A DNA stretch of 64,000 nucleotides, from contig CACXFB010000075.1 of the NCBI GenBank assembly GCA_902766825.1, positions 59,051-123,050 of the forward strand. The letters are read 5' to 3'. This stretch comes from an uncultured Lachnospiraceae bacterium. GTDB taxonomy: Bacteria; Bacillota; Clostridia; Lachnospirales; Lachnospiraceae. Made by a program: the position numbers and the translations under genes. How positions within the stretch are numbered: the stretch's first letter is position 1; each line of letters opens with the position of its first letter. Shown here in pieces: positions 36,739 through 46,695 of this stretch. The notes below the pieces were generated by a model. It made no database searches, was not told the origin of the DNA, and worked only from the letters and a program-made list of their open reading frames with translations.

Positions 36739-39444
36739 TTGTTTGATTTTAAGATAGTATCCAAAGCAGTTTTATATGTACATATATTATTTTGTTCTTA
36801 CTTTATATTGTTTTCGGGAGCAATATATCTGGCAGTTTATGCGGCATTTTCAGCTGCTTTTGCTATCTTTCTTATGACCTATAAAGGGGTTCCGAAAAAG
36901 TACATTAAATACTGTGTGCCCCTTTTGCTTCTTGGTCTTGATACACTCTATGGTTTCCACACCGATCAGATAGGATACATACCGTTGCTTTTTTTGGCGA
37001 TAACATGTATTTCTTCTCTTTACGCTGATTTACGACTTGTTTTTCTCACAAGTGCGTATTCAATCGTAATGATGTTTTTCTTCTATTTTGCTACAGAAGA
37101 CAGCACAACCTCAGCAAAAGATTTTATCCTTGCTTTTATAGTTATGCTTATGGGCCAGATAACTATCATTATTCTTTTGCTTTTCTCTATCAATACAATC
37201 AAGAATACCAACGCTAAGACCGAACAGGTTCAGGATTTGTTGCAGGAAGTTGATGAGAAGAGAAGCGAAGCTGAAAATGCAGGTAAGGCAAAGTCTGATT
37301 TCCTTGCAAATATGAGTCATGAAATCAGAACACCAATGAACGCTATCTGTGGAATGGTTGAGCTTTTGATTCAGTCAGGCTGTGCAACCGGCCAGAACCT
37401 CGAATATCTTAACACTATAAAAGTTGCTTCAGACGGACTTTTAAATCTTATAAATGATATTCTTGATATCTCTAAGATTGAATCCGGTAAAATGGAGTTA
37501 ATCGACGTTGACTACAATATAACATCAACCGTAAATGATATTATAAACATTATTAACACGAGAGTAGATACACAAAAAGTTGCCTTTTATGTAAATATGA
37601 ATCCTCGTATTCCATCAAAGCTTTACGGCGATGAGATTAAAGTAAGACAGATTATAATGAACCTGTTATCAAATGCCGTCAAATTTACCCATGAAGGATT
37701 TATATCTTTAAATATTGACTATGAAATAATAAATGCCGATTCACTTCGACTTGAATTTGTTGTAAATGACAGCGGTATCGGTATCAAGCCTGAACATCTT
37801 GAAAAAATCTTCAGTGAATTCCAGCAGGTTGATACAAGAAGAAACAGAAATATTCAGGGAACCGGACTTGGACTTTCCATCAGTAAGAATTTTGCCGAGA
37901 TGATGGGTGGTTCAATAACAATTGAGAGCACATACGGAGTTGGTTCTACATTCAGCGTTGTTATTATTCAGAAAATCAGAGACTTTGCTCCATGTGCAAC
38001 CGTTAATTCACCTGAACAGCTTTATGTTTTATCTTATGAGCCTAACAAATATTATCTTAATAATCTTGACAAGCTCTTTAATTATCTTGAGATAAGACAT
38101 GATGTAACTGATGATATTGAAGAATATAATGTTCTTCTTAACTGCAGAAAATATACTCATTCATTTTTTGATTTCGAGAACGGAATAAATGTAATTAACA
38201 CTTTCATCAAAGAAAACAGCGATTGTATCTGTGTTGGAATGATTGGTTCAAGCGGATATAATTTCGATTATACCGACAGACAGCGAATTATGTTGCTTAG
38301 AAAACCTTTAAGCTTTACAAGCGTTGTGCCTATACTTAACGGAACAAAACAGATAAGCACAGGAAAAAATGGAAGTGAGCTTTCATTCGTTGCACCTGAT
38401 GCAAAAGTTCTGTTAGTTGATGATAACATTGTTAACCTTAAAGTTGCAGAAGGATTATTTAAGACATACGAGGTTAAAGTTGACACTGCAACCGGTGGAT
38501 TTGAAGCAATCGACAAGATAAAAGAACATATGGATTATGATATCATTTTCATGGATCATATGATGCCACAGATTGATGGTGTTGACACAACAAGAATTAT
38601 CAGAAATTCGCCTGAGGAATACTGCAAGAAAGTTCCTATCATTGCCTTTTCTGCAAATGCAGTTAAAGATGCACAGCTTATGTTTTTGGAAAACGGATTT
38701 GACGGATTTCTTTCAAAACCAATTGAAGTTAAAGCACTCAAGCAGGTAATGACTCAATGGATTCCTGCAAATAAGCAAATCAAGGCTCAGCCTTTATCAA
38801 TGATAGCACAGCAGCTTCGTTCAGACAGCAACGATGATAAATTTGGAATAACCCTTAAAGATATTGATACTAACATCGGTCTTGCAAGCTGTATGGGTGA
38901 TACCAACGCATACAAAGATATCTTAAAAATATTTGCAAGCTCCGGTGAAAAGAACATCTCGCTTATTGAGCAGGCATTCAGAAGCAGTAATCTTTCTGAC
39001 TTTACAACATATGTTCACAGCGTTAAAAGTTCATCAAAAAGTATCGGAGCACTTGCGCTTTCAGATCTTGCCATGAATCTTGAAAATGCAGGTAAAAAAG
39101 AAGATAAAGAGTACATTAATTTGTATGCCAACGATTTCCTTAATGAATATAAGAAGATTATCGAAAACATCAATAGTAATATCAATTCAGATAAAGAAGA
39201 TGAAAATAAGTTCTGCGGAGACAAAGAAATCGAAGAATCTGAGCTTAAGGAAAAACTTAATGCAATCAAGAATGCAATAGATGATTACGACGCAGAAGCC
39301 GCAACTAAAATATTTGAAGAATTGTCTGCATATAATATTCGTGAAGATATTTCCGGCATGTTAAATGTTGCAAGTGAAAAATTATCTGAATTTGAATATG
39401 ATGATGCAGCATCACAAATTAACGATTCCCTCGCTTTGCTTTAG
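36739..39444 (+). CDS. hybrid sensor histidine kinase with pseudo-receiver, receiver and HPt domains
   Basis: This 901-residue protein begins with five or six transmembrane helices (residues ~1-155). A HisKA domain (His194 in NMSHEIRTPMNA) and an ATPase domain (NDSGIG, GTGLGLSI) follow. Residues ~415-545 look like a receiver fold without the usual acidic pocket. A genuine receiver (Asp606 in IIFMDHMMP) and an HPt domain (His760 in YVHSVKSSSKS) come next, then an acidic tail. This is a complete internal phosphorelay. The start is a TTG with TGGGGG eight bases upstream. The HD-GYP response regulator directly upstream is a likely output partner. Confidence 0.93.
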   Translation: MFDFKIVSKAVLYVHILFCSYFILFSGAIYLAVYAAFSAAFAIFLMTYKGVPKKYIKYCVPLLLLGLDTLYGFHTDQIGYIPLLFLAITCISSLYADLRLVFLTSAYSIVMMFFFYFATEDSTTSAKDFILAFIVMLMGQITIIILLLFSINTIKNTNAKTEQVQDLLQEVDEKRSEAENAGKAKSDFLANMSHEIRTPMNAICGMVELLIQSGCATGQNLEYLNTIKVASDGLLNLINDILDISKIESGKMELIDVDYNITSTVNDIINIINTRVDTQKVAFYVNMNPRIPSKLYGDEIKVRQIIMNLLSNAVKFTHEGFISLNIDYEIINADSLRLEFVVNDSGIGIKPEHLEKIFSEFQQVDTRRNRNIQGTGLGLSISKNFAEMMGGSITIESTYGVGSTFSVVIIQKIRDFAPCATVNSPEQLYVLSYEPNKYYLNNLDKLFNYLEIRHDVTDDIEEYNVLLNCRKYTHSFFDFENGINVINTFIKENSDCICVGMIGSSGYNFDYTDRQRIMLLRKPLSFTSVVPILNGTKQISTGKNGSELSFVAPDAKVLLVDDNIVNLKVAEGLFKTYEVKVDTATGGFEAIDKIKEHMDYDIIFMDHMMPQIDGVDTTRIIRNSPEEYCKKVPIIAFSANAVKDAQLMFLENGFDGFLSKPIEVKALKQVMTQWIPANKQIKAQPLSMIAQQLRSDSNDDKFGITLKDIDTNIGLASCMGDTNAYKDILKIFASSGEKNISLIEQAFRSSNLSDFTTYVHSVKSSSKSIGALALSDLAMNLENAGKKEDKEYINLYANDFLNEYKKIIENINSNINSDKEDENKFCGDKEIEESELKEKLNAIKNAIDDYDAEAATKIFEELSAYNIREDISGMLNVASEKLSEFEYDDAASQINDSLALL

Positions 39445-39485
39445 TGGAAATTAAAAAATCAATATAAATTTTTAGAGGTTATTTA

Positions 39486-40313
39486 ATGAAAACCCTTTTT
39501 ATAATTATTTTTATAATAGCACTTATTCTTATATACGGTTATGTAGAAAATTTCAGATTTATTGTAACCAAATATCATATCAGAAATAAAAAAGTTCCAA
39601 AACAGCTAGACGGTAAGAAATGTATTCTTATTTCAGACCTTCATAACAGTTGTTTTGGGACATCTAACCAAAGACTTATTGATAGAATCAAAGAGATCAA
39701 TCCCGATTTTATTCTTATAGCCGGAGACAGCGTTAATGGCATTAAGAACTGTGATACAGCAATAGCATTTTTAAAAACCATTTCAAAAGAATACAAATGC
39801 TTTGCTGCCGATGGTAATCATGAACTTCAACTAAAACTATATTTAAAAGATGAATATGAAATATACAATAAGACCGGCATCATTAATCTTGAAAATGACT
39901 TTAAAGATTATGGTGATTTTTGTCGTGTATATGGACTAAACATTGATATAAGTTACTATAAAAGAATGCATCAGCCACAGTTCAGTGCAAATTATCTTAC
40001 AAGGTGTCTTGGAATTTGTGACGACAAGTATTATAATATACTGGTTGCACATAATCCGCAGTATATAGATTATTATGCAAAGGCCGGATATAATTTTATA
40101 GTATGCGGTCATTTCCACGGTGGATTTGTAAGACTGCCTTTTATCGGAGGTCTAATTACTCCGCAGCTAAAGCTTTTCCCAAAATACAGCGGCGGACATT
40201 ATACAGTGGAAGGACAGGATGTAGTTGTTTCGAGAGGTCTTGGTTCACACACACTAAGATTTCGAATATTTAACACGCCTGAATTAATTGTATGTGATTT
40301 TGAAACTCTGTAA
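39486..40313 (+). CDS. calcineurin-like metallophosphoesterase, membrane-anchored
   Basis: This 275-residue protein has an N-terminal membrane anchor (residues 1-20) and the dinuclear-metal phosphoesterase motifs in order: ISDLHNS, IAGDSVNG, GNHEL, a histidine in VAHNPQ and GHFHGG. The layout resembles the YkuE/YpbG-type membrane phosphoesterases, some of which act on lipid diphosphates such as UDP-diacylglucosamine. The real substrate is not predictable. AGAGG precedes the ATG. It lies between the hybrid kinase and scpA. Confidence 0.88.
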   Translation: MKTLFIIIFIIALILIYGYVENFRFIVTKYHIRNKKVPKQLDGKKCILISDLHNSCFGTSNQRLIDRIKEINPDFILIAGDSVNGIKNCDTAIAFLKTISKEYKCFAADGNHELQLKLYLKDEYEIYNKTGIINLENDFKDYGDFCRVYGLNIDISYYKRMHQPQFSANYLTRCLGICDDKYYNILVAHNPQYIDYYAKAGYNFIVCGHFHGGFVRLPFIGGLITPQLKLFPKYSGGHYTVEGQDVVVSRGLGSHTLRFRIFNTPELIVCDFETL

Positions 40314-40342
40314 ACCAAAAGACATTTAAACAGGAGACAAAA

Positions 40343-41140
40343 TTGGTTGCGAATACAGTACTGGAAGTAAGACTTGATGCCTTTGAAGGGCCTCTTGATC
40401 TGCTTTTACACCTTATAGAGAAAAATCAGGTTAATATATATGATATACCGATTGTAATGATAACCGAACAATATATGGATTACATAAAGCTCATGCAGCG
40501 TCAGGATATAGACCTCATGAGTGAATTTCTTGTAATGGCTGCATGGTTATTAAAAATCAAATCAAAAATGCTTATTCCAAAGGATGAAGAGGAAGAAGCA
40601 GTTGAAGAAGATCCGCGTGCAGAGCTTGTACAAAGACTTATCGAACATAAGATGTACAAGTACATTTCTTTTATGTTAAAAGAGAAACAGTCTGACGCAT
40701 CATATGTAATGTATAAATCTCCGACAATACCGGATGAAGTAAAAGATTATGATGAACCGGTAAGTCCGGATGAATTACTTTCTGACATTACACTTGCCAA
40801 ACTTCAAAGCATATTTGATATGGTAATCAAAAAACAGACAGACAAGATAGATCCTATTCGTAGCAAATTCGGTAATATCGAAAAAGAAGAAGTCAACCTT
40901 GTTGACAGAATAAGCTTTATTGACAAGTACGGAAAAGAAAACAAAAAATTCAGTTTTAAAAGGCTTCTTGAAAAAGGTGCAGATAAAGTTGATGTAATTG
41001 TTACATTTTTAGGAGTACTTGAGCTTATCAGAATGGGTCGAATATTTGTATCCCAGGAATCCGTGCATGATGACATTGAGATTTTATACAATGATGATTG
41101 TGACGAACTTGATGATAATTATGATATTTCATTCAACTAA
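40343..41140 (+). CDS. scpA: segregation and condensation protein A
   Basis: ScpA is the kleisin subunit that links the SMC heads in the bacterial condensin and helps to separate replicated chromosomes. The 265-residue product has the N-terminal FEGPLDLLLHLIEKNQVNIYDIPI signature (partly quoted as FEGPLDLLLHLIEK), a charged central region and a C-terminal winged-helix segment (VIVTFLGVLELIRMG). The start is a TTG at 40343, six bases after CAGGAG. scpB follows after 15 bases, the usual arrangement. Confidence 0.95.
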   Translation: MVANTVLEVRLDAFEGPLDLLLHLIEKNQVNIYDIPIVMITEQYMDYIKLMQRQDIDLMSEFLVMAAWLLKIKSKMLIPKDEEEEAVEEDPRAELVQRLIEHKMYKYISFMLKEKQSDASYVMYKSPTIPDEVKDYDEPVSPDELLSDITLAKLQSIFDMVIKKQTDKIDPIRSKFGNIEKEEVNLVDRISFIDKYGKENKKFSFKRLLEKGADKVDVIVTFLGVLELIRMGRIFVSQESVHDDIEILYNDDCDELDDNYDISFN

Positions 41141-41155
41141 AAAGGCAGGAATATA

Positions 41156-41722
41156 ATGAATAATTTGTTGAAACCGCAAATAGAAGCAATACTATTTACA
41201 ATGGGAGATGCTGTCGAAACAGCACGAATTGCCCAGGCTCTTGAAACAGATGAAGAACAGATACAACAGGCATTAGATGAATTAACAGAAGAATATGATA
41301 AGAAAAAACATGGCATCAAGATTATAAAGTTAGAAGATTCTTATCAGATGTGTACCAAACCGGAGATGTACGAATCACTTATTCGTATTGCGCATGTTCC
41401 AAAGAAACATGTACTTACTGATGTATTGCTTGAGACACTCTCAATAATTGCCTACAAGCAGCCTATAACCAGAGTTGCAATAGAAAATATCAGAGGTGTA
41501 AAATGTGACCATGCAGTAAATAAACTGATAGAATATAATCTTGTTACCGAACTTGGACGATTAGATGCACCAGGACGTCCGTTGTTATTTGGTACTACAG
41601 AAGAATTTTTAAGATGCTTTGGAATCAAATCATTAGAAGATCTTCCTACGGTAGGTTCTGAGCTTATGGATGATTTTACATCACAGGCCAACGAAGAAGT
41701 AGAAAAGATAAATATATTCTAA
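41156..41722 (+). CDS. scpB: segregation and condensation protein B
   Basis: ScpB dimerises on ScpA and regulates SMC. The 188-residue protein has two winged-helix domains. Signatures include the N-terminal IEAILFTMGDAV, the central LLETLSIIAYKQPITR segment and RPLLFGTTEEFLRCFG near the end. AGGCAGGAA precedes the ATG. It is co-transcribed with scpA; the smc gene itself is not in the window. Confidence 0.96.
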   Translation: MNNLLKPQIEAILFTMGDAVETARIAQALETDEEQIQQALDELTEEYDKKKHGIKIIKLEDSYQMCTKPEMYESLIRIAHVPKKHVLTDVLLETLSIIAYKQPITRVAIENIRGVKCDHAVNKLIEYNLVTELGRLDAPGRPLLFGTTEEFLRCFGIKSLEDLPTVGSELMDDFTSQANEEVEKINIF

Positions 41723-41773
41723 CCACAGATTTTTTATATATAATTATAGTAATTGAAAAAAGGTTTAGTATTC

Positions 41774-43165
41774 ATGAAAAGTAACAAGCCAAAACATTCA
41801 TTTACTATAATTATTTTTTTGCTTCTTTTTCTTATTATTTTCTCTCACATATTTATCAATAACAATTGTAATTTAACTAACAATCCCTTTATTAACTATT
41901 CAGATGACAACGTACAGGTTGAATACATTGAAAATGTATATGACAATTTGGGTAATCTAATAAAATGCAACAGACTCGAAAAAAATACAGACATAAATTC
42001 ATTATATGAAAGCACAAGTGACAGCACTTATAAAGACGGAGTAAATATTGATTTATATGACGACTTTAAAAAGCCCTTGAATTCAAGATATAACTGTCTT
42101 TATGATGCTGACACGGACTGTATCATTTACGGTAACAATGTATATGATAAAACCGCTAACGCAAGTACAACAAAGATTATGACCTGTATAATTGCTCTTG
42201 AAAATTCATCTCCTGATGATAAAGTTACGTGTTCCGCATACGCTGCCAGCATGCCGGATGTACAGATGAATTTTAGAGAAGGGGATGTTTTTTATTTGAA
42301 AGATTTATTATATTCCCTTATGCTTGAATCACATAACGACACTGCAGTGGCAATCGCAGAGCATGTCGGCGGAAGTGTTGAAGGATTTGCAAAAATGATG
42401 AACGATAAAGCACAAATGTTAGGATGCAAAAATACTCATTTTGTAACACCTAACGGTCTGGATGATGATTTACACTATACGTGCGCATATGATTTGTGTA
42501 AGATAGCCGATTACGCATTATCCGATAAAAGATTCGTACAGATAGTCAATACAGCATCAAAATCAATTACCGAACTGACCGGCAAGAAAACATACACCTT
42601 TAATAATCATAACAGTTTTTTAAACATGTTTGACGATGCAATTGGTGTTAAGACAGGCTATACCTCAAAAGCAGGATACTGTTTTGTGGGTGCCGTAAAA
42701 TATAATAAAAAGATTTATATAAGCTGTGTACTTGCCTGCGGCTGGCCGCCTAACAAAAATTATAAATGGGATGACACTAAAAAACTTATGGAATATGCTT
42801 TAGAAAAAAACATTACAGACGTTACGTTATCAAAAGAAAAAATGGATTCCATTACATATAATGTTATAAATCAGATAACTTTAAAAAAAATAATTGGAAC
42901 AAATATTAATAATTCTGATTTGATTTCTTATACCTCTAACTACAAACCGATAGAAGTTAACGTTACCAACAAAAACACTATAAGGTATCATGTTATATTT
43001 CCCAATTATATTAATGTAACTAAAGAACAAAATAATGTAAAACTAATCATAAAAAATGATAATAATGTTGTGTACAAGGAAGATATTCCTGTAACAATAA
43101 AGCCACAAAGCCATAAATTTCGACACATTTCAAAAGAAATATTCAATTTATTTTTTCAAATATAA
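41774..43165 (+). CDS. D-alanyl-D-alanine carboxypeptidase
   Basis: This is a low-molecular-weight penicillin-binding protein that trims the last D-Ala from peptidoglycan stem peptides. After a membrane-anchor or signal segment (residues ~10-30) the peptidase S11 motifs follow: Ser131-x-x-Lys134 (STTK), SHN in LESHNDTAVA, and KTG in GVKTGYTSKAG. The 463-residue length leaves a C-terminal beta-rich domain. It resembles DacF/DacB of sporulating Firmicutes. I chose the ATG at 41774; the TTG at 41753 is also in frame but has no ribosome-binding site. Confidence 0.93.
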   Translation: MKSNKPKHSFTIIIFLLLFLIIFSHIFINNNCNLTNNPFINYSDDNVQVEYIENVYDNLGNLIKCNRLEKNTDINSLYESTSDSTYKDGVNIDLYDDFKKPLNSRYNCLYDADTDCIIYGNNVYDKTANASTTKIMTCIIALENSSPDDKVTCSAYAASMPDVQMNFREGDVFYLKDLLYSLMLESHNDTAVAIAEHVGGSVEGFAKMMNDKAQMLGCKNTHFVTPNGLDDDLHYTCAYDLCKIADYALSDKRFVQIVNTASKSITELTGKKTYTFNNHNSFLNMFDDAIGVKTGYTSKAGYCFVGAVKYNKKIYISCVLACGWPPNKNYKWDDTKKLMEYALEKNITDVTLSKEKMDSITYNVINQITLKKIIGTNINNSDLISYTSNYKPIEVNVTNKNTIRYHVIFPNYINVTKEQNNVKLIIKNDNNVVYKEDIPVTIKPQSHKFRHISKEIFNLFFQI

Positions 43166-43178
43166 TTTTATTGCCTTA

Positions 43179-43200
43179 TTGACAACGTTGCTTTATAATT
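43179..43200 (+). promoter_or_regulatory. possible operator upstream of the decarboxylase operon
   Basis: An 8-bp palindrome CAACGTTG (43183-43190) lies inside TTGACAACGTTGC. It has the central CG and the left half of a LacI-family/CcpA cre-like site, but the right half does not match. A TTGACA -35-like box (43179-43184) overlaps it, with no good -10 box at 17 bases. A TATACT (43240-43245) lies too close to the start to be the main promoter. Confidence 0.3.
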
Positions 43201-43261
43201 ATCGTTAGTGAAAATTTGTTTTAAAATTTCAAATTAAAATATACTATACGGAGGACTGAAA

Positions 43262-44719
43262 ATGAGTAGTAATTCAGTACAGTTGTCAGCAAGGGAAAGG
43301 ATTAATTATCTCCTTGATTCCAACAGCTTTGTTGAAATTGGTGCCAACATTTCAAAACGTAACACTGATTTCAATTTGCAGCAAAAAGATGCACCTTCTG
43401 ATGGTGTCATTACAGGTTATGGTTTAATTAACAACAATCCTGTCTATGTTTACAGTCAGGACATCAGTGTTCTTAACGGAACAGTCGGTGAGATGCATGC
43501 TAAGAAGATCGCATCCTTATACGACATGGCAATTAAGGTAGGCGCACCTGTTATAGGTATGATTGACAGCAAGGGTATGAGACTTGCAGAAGCAACAGAC
43601 GCCCTTGATGCATTTGGAAGTATATATATGAAGCAGATTACTGCATCAGGTATTATTCCTCAGATTTGTGCCGTATTTGGTACATGCGGAGGTTCACTTG
43701 CAATAAGCGCATCTATGAATGATTTCACATTTATTGCAAAAGATAACGGTAAGCTCTTTGTGTCAGCACCTAACACAATCGATAACAACTATGTTGAAAA
43801 ATGCGATACAGCATCAGCAGAGTTTGTAGCAGACTGTGGAATGGCTGATTTCATCGGTGAGAACGACGAAGAAGTTCTTGACAAGATTGCACAGCTTATA
43901 AGCTTTATTCCTGCTAATAACATGGATACAGCAGATTTATTTGAATGTGATGATGACCTGAACAGAATTTGCGATTCACTTTCAACAGGTATTAAGGATA
44001 GCGAATATATTATTTCAGATATCGCAGACAATAACGATTTCTTCGAGGTTAAGAAAGAATCAAACCGTGAGATGGTGACCGGATTCATCAGACTTGACGG
44101 AATGACAATCGGTGTTGTAGCTAACAGAAGTGAGATAGCAGCAACTGAAGATGCTCCTAAGACAGAACTTGGCAGCGTTCTTACAGTAGGCGGTTGCGAG
44201 AAGGCAACAAGCTTTATCAAATATTGTGATGCATTTGAAATTCCTGTTTTAAGCATTACTAACGTTACAGGTTTTGATACAGCAAAAGAAGCACAGCCAC
44301 GTATGGCAGCATCTGTAGCTAAGTTAATCAGTGCATTTGCCAATGCTAACGTACCAAAGATTAATCTTGTTACAGGAGAAGCTTTCACAAGTGCTTATAT
44401 TTCAATGAATTCTAAGCACATCGGTGCTGACCTTGTATTTGCATGGGATGGCGCACAGATTGGTGCAATGCAGGCAAAAGAAGCAGTTTCAATCATTTAT
44501 CATGATGAAATCGAAAAAGCCGATGACAAACAGGCATTAATCAACGAAAAGACTGAATTGTACAAGTTTGGTCAGAACAATGCAATGTCTGCTGCAAAGA
44601 GAGGTTATGTAGACTGTATTATTGAACCTGCGGCAACAAGAAAGAATTTAATATATGGTTTTGAGATGCTTTTAAATAAGAATACAGATTTTCCATATAA
44701 AAAACACGGAACAATTTAG
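43262..44719 (+). CDS. biotin-dependent acyl-CoA carboxyltransferase (12S / MmdA-like)
   Basis: This 485-residue protein has the crotonase-fold carboxyltransferase of the methylmalonyl-CoA decarboxylase alpha / transcarboxylase 12S group. Family segments include YSQDISVLNGTVGEMHAKKI (partly recognisable as GTVGEMHAKKI), APVIGMIDSKG, a GTCGGSLAISA oxyanion region and VTGEAFTSAYI. It is divergent: the usual SGG(A)R-type sequences are altered to SKGMR. The acyl-CoA may be propionyl- or acetyl-type; it cannot be read from sequence. CGGAGGA precedes the ATG. It is first in a five-gene operon with gamma, biotin-carrier, beta and 5S-like subunits. Confidence 0.9.
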   Translation: MSSNSVQLSARERINYLLDSNSFVEIGANISKRNTDFNLQQKDAPSDGVITGYGLINNNPVYVYSQDISVLNGTVGEMHAKKIASLYDMAIKVGAPVIGMIDSKGMRLAEATDALDAFGSIYMKQITASGIIPQICAVFGTCGGSLAISASMNDFTFIAKDNGKLFVSAPNTIDNNYVEKCDTASAEFVADCGMADFIGENDEEVLDKIAQLISFIPANNMDTADLFECDDDLNRICDSLSTGIKDSEYIISDIADNNDFFEVKKESNREMVTGFIRLDGMTIGVVANRSEIAATEDAPKTELGSVLTVGGCEKATSFIKYCDAFEIPVLSITNVTGFDTAKEAQPRMAASVAKLISAFANANVPKINLVTGEAFTSAYISMNSKHIGADLVFAWDGAQIGAMQAKEAVSIIYHDEIEKADDKQALINEKTELYKFGQNNAMSAAKRGYVDCIIEPAATRKNLIYGFEMLLNKNTDFPYKKHGTI

Positions 44720-44735
44720 TTAGGATGGTGATTAA

Positions 44736-45080
44736 ATGATTTTATATACCGTTATGGAAAGTTCCATGAAAGAAGCAGGGGTCAATACTCTTGTTGGTAT
44801 GGGAACGGTTTTTATCATTCTTATTTTCATTAGTCTTATTATCAGTTGTTTTACGTTTATATCAAAAATACAGAATAAGCTTGAAAATACAGATAAAGTG
44901 GACGAATCAACCTCTTCATCCATAGATAATACTCTCGCGCAGATAGTATCTAACGAAGAAGAAGAGTTAGAAGACGACCTTGAACTTGTAGCAGTAATAA
45001 CAGCAGCTGTTATGGCTTATATGGGCAGCGCTGCACCTGCAGACGGTCTGGTTGTAAGAAGCATTAGAAAAGTCAGATAA
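44736..45080 (+). CDS. OadG-like gamma subunit of sodium-pump decarboxylase
   Basis: This small 114-residue membrane protein has one N-terminal transmembrane helix, an acidic middle and a C-terminal region ending in basic residues (SIRKVR). This matches the OadG/MmdD-type gamma or delta subunits, which hold together the alpha-biotin-beta complex and can bind Zn2+. AGGATGG precedes the ATG, 16 bases after the carboxyltransferase stop. The identity rests on the helix pattern and operon position more than on strong motifs. Confidence 0.8.
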   Translation: MILYTVMESSMKEAGVNTLVGMGTVFIILIFISLIISCFTFISKIQNKLENTDKVDESTSSSIDNTLAQIVSNEEEELEDDLELVAVITAAVMAYMGSAAPADGLVVRSIRKVR

Positions 45081-45105
45081 TCAATGTGATATTAGGAGGA
45101 AAAAA

Positions 45106-45477
45106 ATGAAAACATACACAATCACAGTTAACGGAAATGTATATGATGTAACAGTAGAGGAAGGTTCAGGAGCAGCAACAAGCGCACCTGCAGCTACAAA
45201 GCCGGCAGCAAGCGCAGCACCTAAGAAAGCTGCAGCACCTAAGCCTGCAGCAACAGGTACAGGAGCAGTTAAGATTAATGCACCAATGCCTGGTAAAATC
45301 TTAAGCATTAAGGCAACAGCAGGCACAGCTGTTAAGAAGGGTGATGTAATCTTAGTCCTTGAAGCAATGAAGATGGAAAATGAAATCGTAGCTCCATCTG
45401 ATGGTAAAGTTGCAAGCATTAACGTAGCTGTAGGAGACTCAGTTGAGTCAGGAGCAGTACTGGCTTCTCTCGATTAA
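45106..45477 (+). CDS. biotin carboxyl carrier protein
   Basis: This 123-residue carrier has an Ala/Pro/Lys-rich linker (residues ~20-55) and a biotinyl domain with the biotinylated lysine at Lys89 in EAMKMEN. The domain opens with APMPGKI. It carries the carboxyl group between the carboxyltransferases and the membrane beta subunit. TAGGAGGAAA precedes the ATG. The linker resembles those of the 1.3S transcarboxylase and MmdC proteins. Confidence 0.96.
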   Translation: MKTYTITVNGNVYDVTVEEGSGAATSAPAATKPAASAAPKKAAAPKPAATGTGAVKINAPMPGKILSIKATAGTAVKKGDVILVLEAMKMENEIVAPSDGKVASINVAVGDSVESGAVLASLD

Positions 45478-45501
45478 TAATACACTTCTGGAGGAATAGT
45501 A

Positions 45502-46629
45502 ATGTCAGACATTATAAACATTGTCACAAATTTAATTGACCAGACTGCATTTACAAGCATAGACTGGAAAAATTACGTAATGATTATTGTTGCGTTCATT
45601 TTTCTTTTCCTTGCTATAAAGAAAGGATACGAACCTTTATTACTTGTTCCTATAGCTTTCGGTATGCTTTTGGTTAATATATACCCACCTATAATAGAGG
45701 AAAAAGGACTTCTTTATTATTTCTTTATGCTTGATGAATGGAGTATCCTTCCTTCACTTATATTCTTAGGTGTAGGAGCTATGACCGATTTCGGTCCGCT
45801 TATCGCCAATCCTAAGAGTTTCCTTTTAGGTGCAGCAGCACAGTTTGGTATTTACAGTGCCTACTTCATGGCAATTTTATTAGGATTTAACGGAAAAGCA
45901 GCAGCAGCAATTTCTATCATTGGTGGTGCTGACGGTCCTACCTCAATATTCCTTGCCGGAAAGTTAGGGCAGAGTGCACTTATGGGTTCAATCGCGGTAG
46001 CTGCATATTCATACATGTCTCTTGTACCGATTATACAGCCACCTATTATGAAACTTTTAACAACTGAAAAAGAACGTAAGATCAAGATGGCTCAGTTAAG
46101 ACCTGTTTCAAAGCTTGAGAAGATTCTTTTCCCAATAATCGTTACAGTTGTTGTATGTCTTATCCTTCCTACAACAGCTCCACTTGTTGGTATGCTTATG
46201 CTTGGTAACCTTTTCAGAGAATCAGGCGTTGTAAAACAGCTTCAGGAAACCGCATCAAACGCACTTATGTATATCGTAGTTATCCTTCTTGGAACATCCG
46301 TTGGTGCTAAGACATCAGGTGAAGCATTTATCCAGATAGAGACATTAAAGATTGTCTTCCTTGGACTTGTAGCATTTGCTGTGGGAACAGCTGCCGGTGT
46401 TCTTTTTGGAAAGATAATGTGTGTTGCAACAAAAGGAAAAGTTAATCCGCTTATCGGTTCAGCCGGAGTTTCGGCAGTTCCAATGGCAGCCAGAGTTTCA
46501 CAAAAAGTTGGTTCAGAAGCAGATCCAACCAACTTCCTTCTTATGCATGCCATGGGACCTAACGTAGCCGGAGTTATCGGAACTGCAGTTGCAGCCGGAA
46601 CATTTATGGCTATTTTCGGTGTGAAATAA
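45502..46629 (+). CDS. oadB: sodium-pumping decarboxylase beta subunit
   Basis: This 375-residue integral membrane protein decarboxylates carboxybiotin and couples it to Na+ export. The family core [12 protein letters not shown], with an Asp in a membrane-embedded region, is present, as is the C-terminal [15 protein letters not shown] segment. The N-terminus contains the [15 protein letters not shown] helix. CTGGAGGAA precedes the ATG. It makes the operon a Na+-pumping decarboxylase rather than only a soluble transcarboxylase. Confidence 0.95.
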   Translation: MSDIINIVTNLIDQTAFTSIDWKNYVMIIVAFIFLFLAIKKGYEPLLLVPIAFGMLLVNIYPPIIEEKGLLYYFFMLDEWSILPSLIFLGVGAMTDFGPLIANPKSFLLGAAAQFGIYSAYFMAILLGFNGKAAAAISIIGGADGPTSIFLAGKLGQSALMGSIAVAAYSYMSLVPIIQPPIMKLLTTEKERKIKMAQLRPVSKLEKILFPIIVTVVVCLILPTTAPLVGMLMLGNLFRESGVVKQLQETASNALMYIVVILLGTSVGAKTSGEAFIQIETLKIVFLGLVAFAVGTAAGVLFGKIMCVATKGKVNPLIGSAGVSAVPMAARVSQKVGSEADPTNFLLMHAMGPNVAGVIGTAVAAGTFMAIFGVK

Positions 46630-46695
46630 TAACTAACTAACTTAGATTCAATAAAATAAGCTTCCAATATAATAAGAAGCAGAATGGAGAATGTA

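Noticed and set aside
43789..44388. 199-codon open frame on the minus strand inside the carboxyltransferase gene
   Set aside because: It is an antisense shadow: the plus strand encodes a clear carboxyltransferase, and the minus-strand product has no motif or ribosome-binding site.
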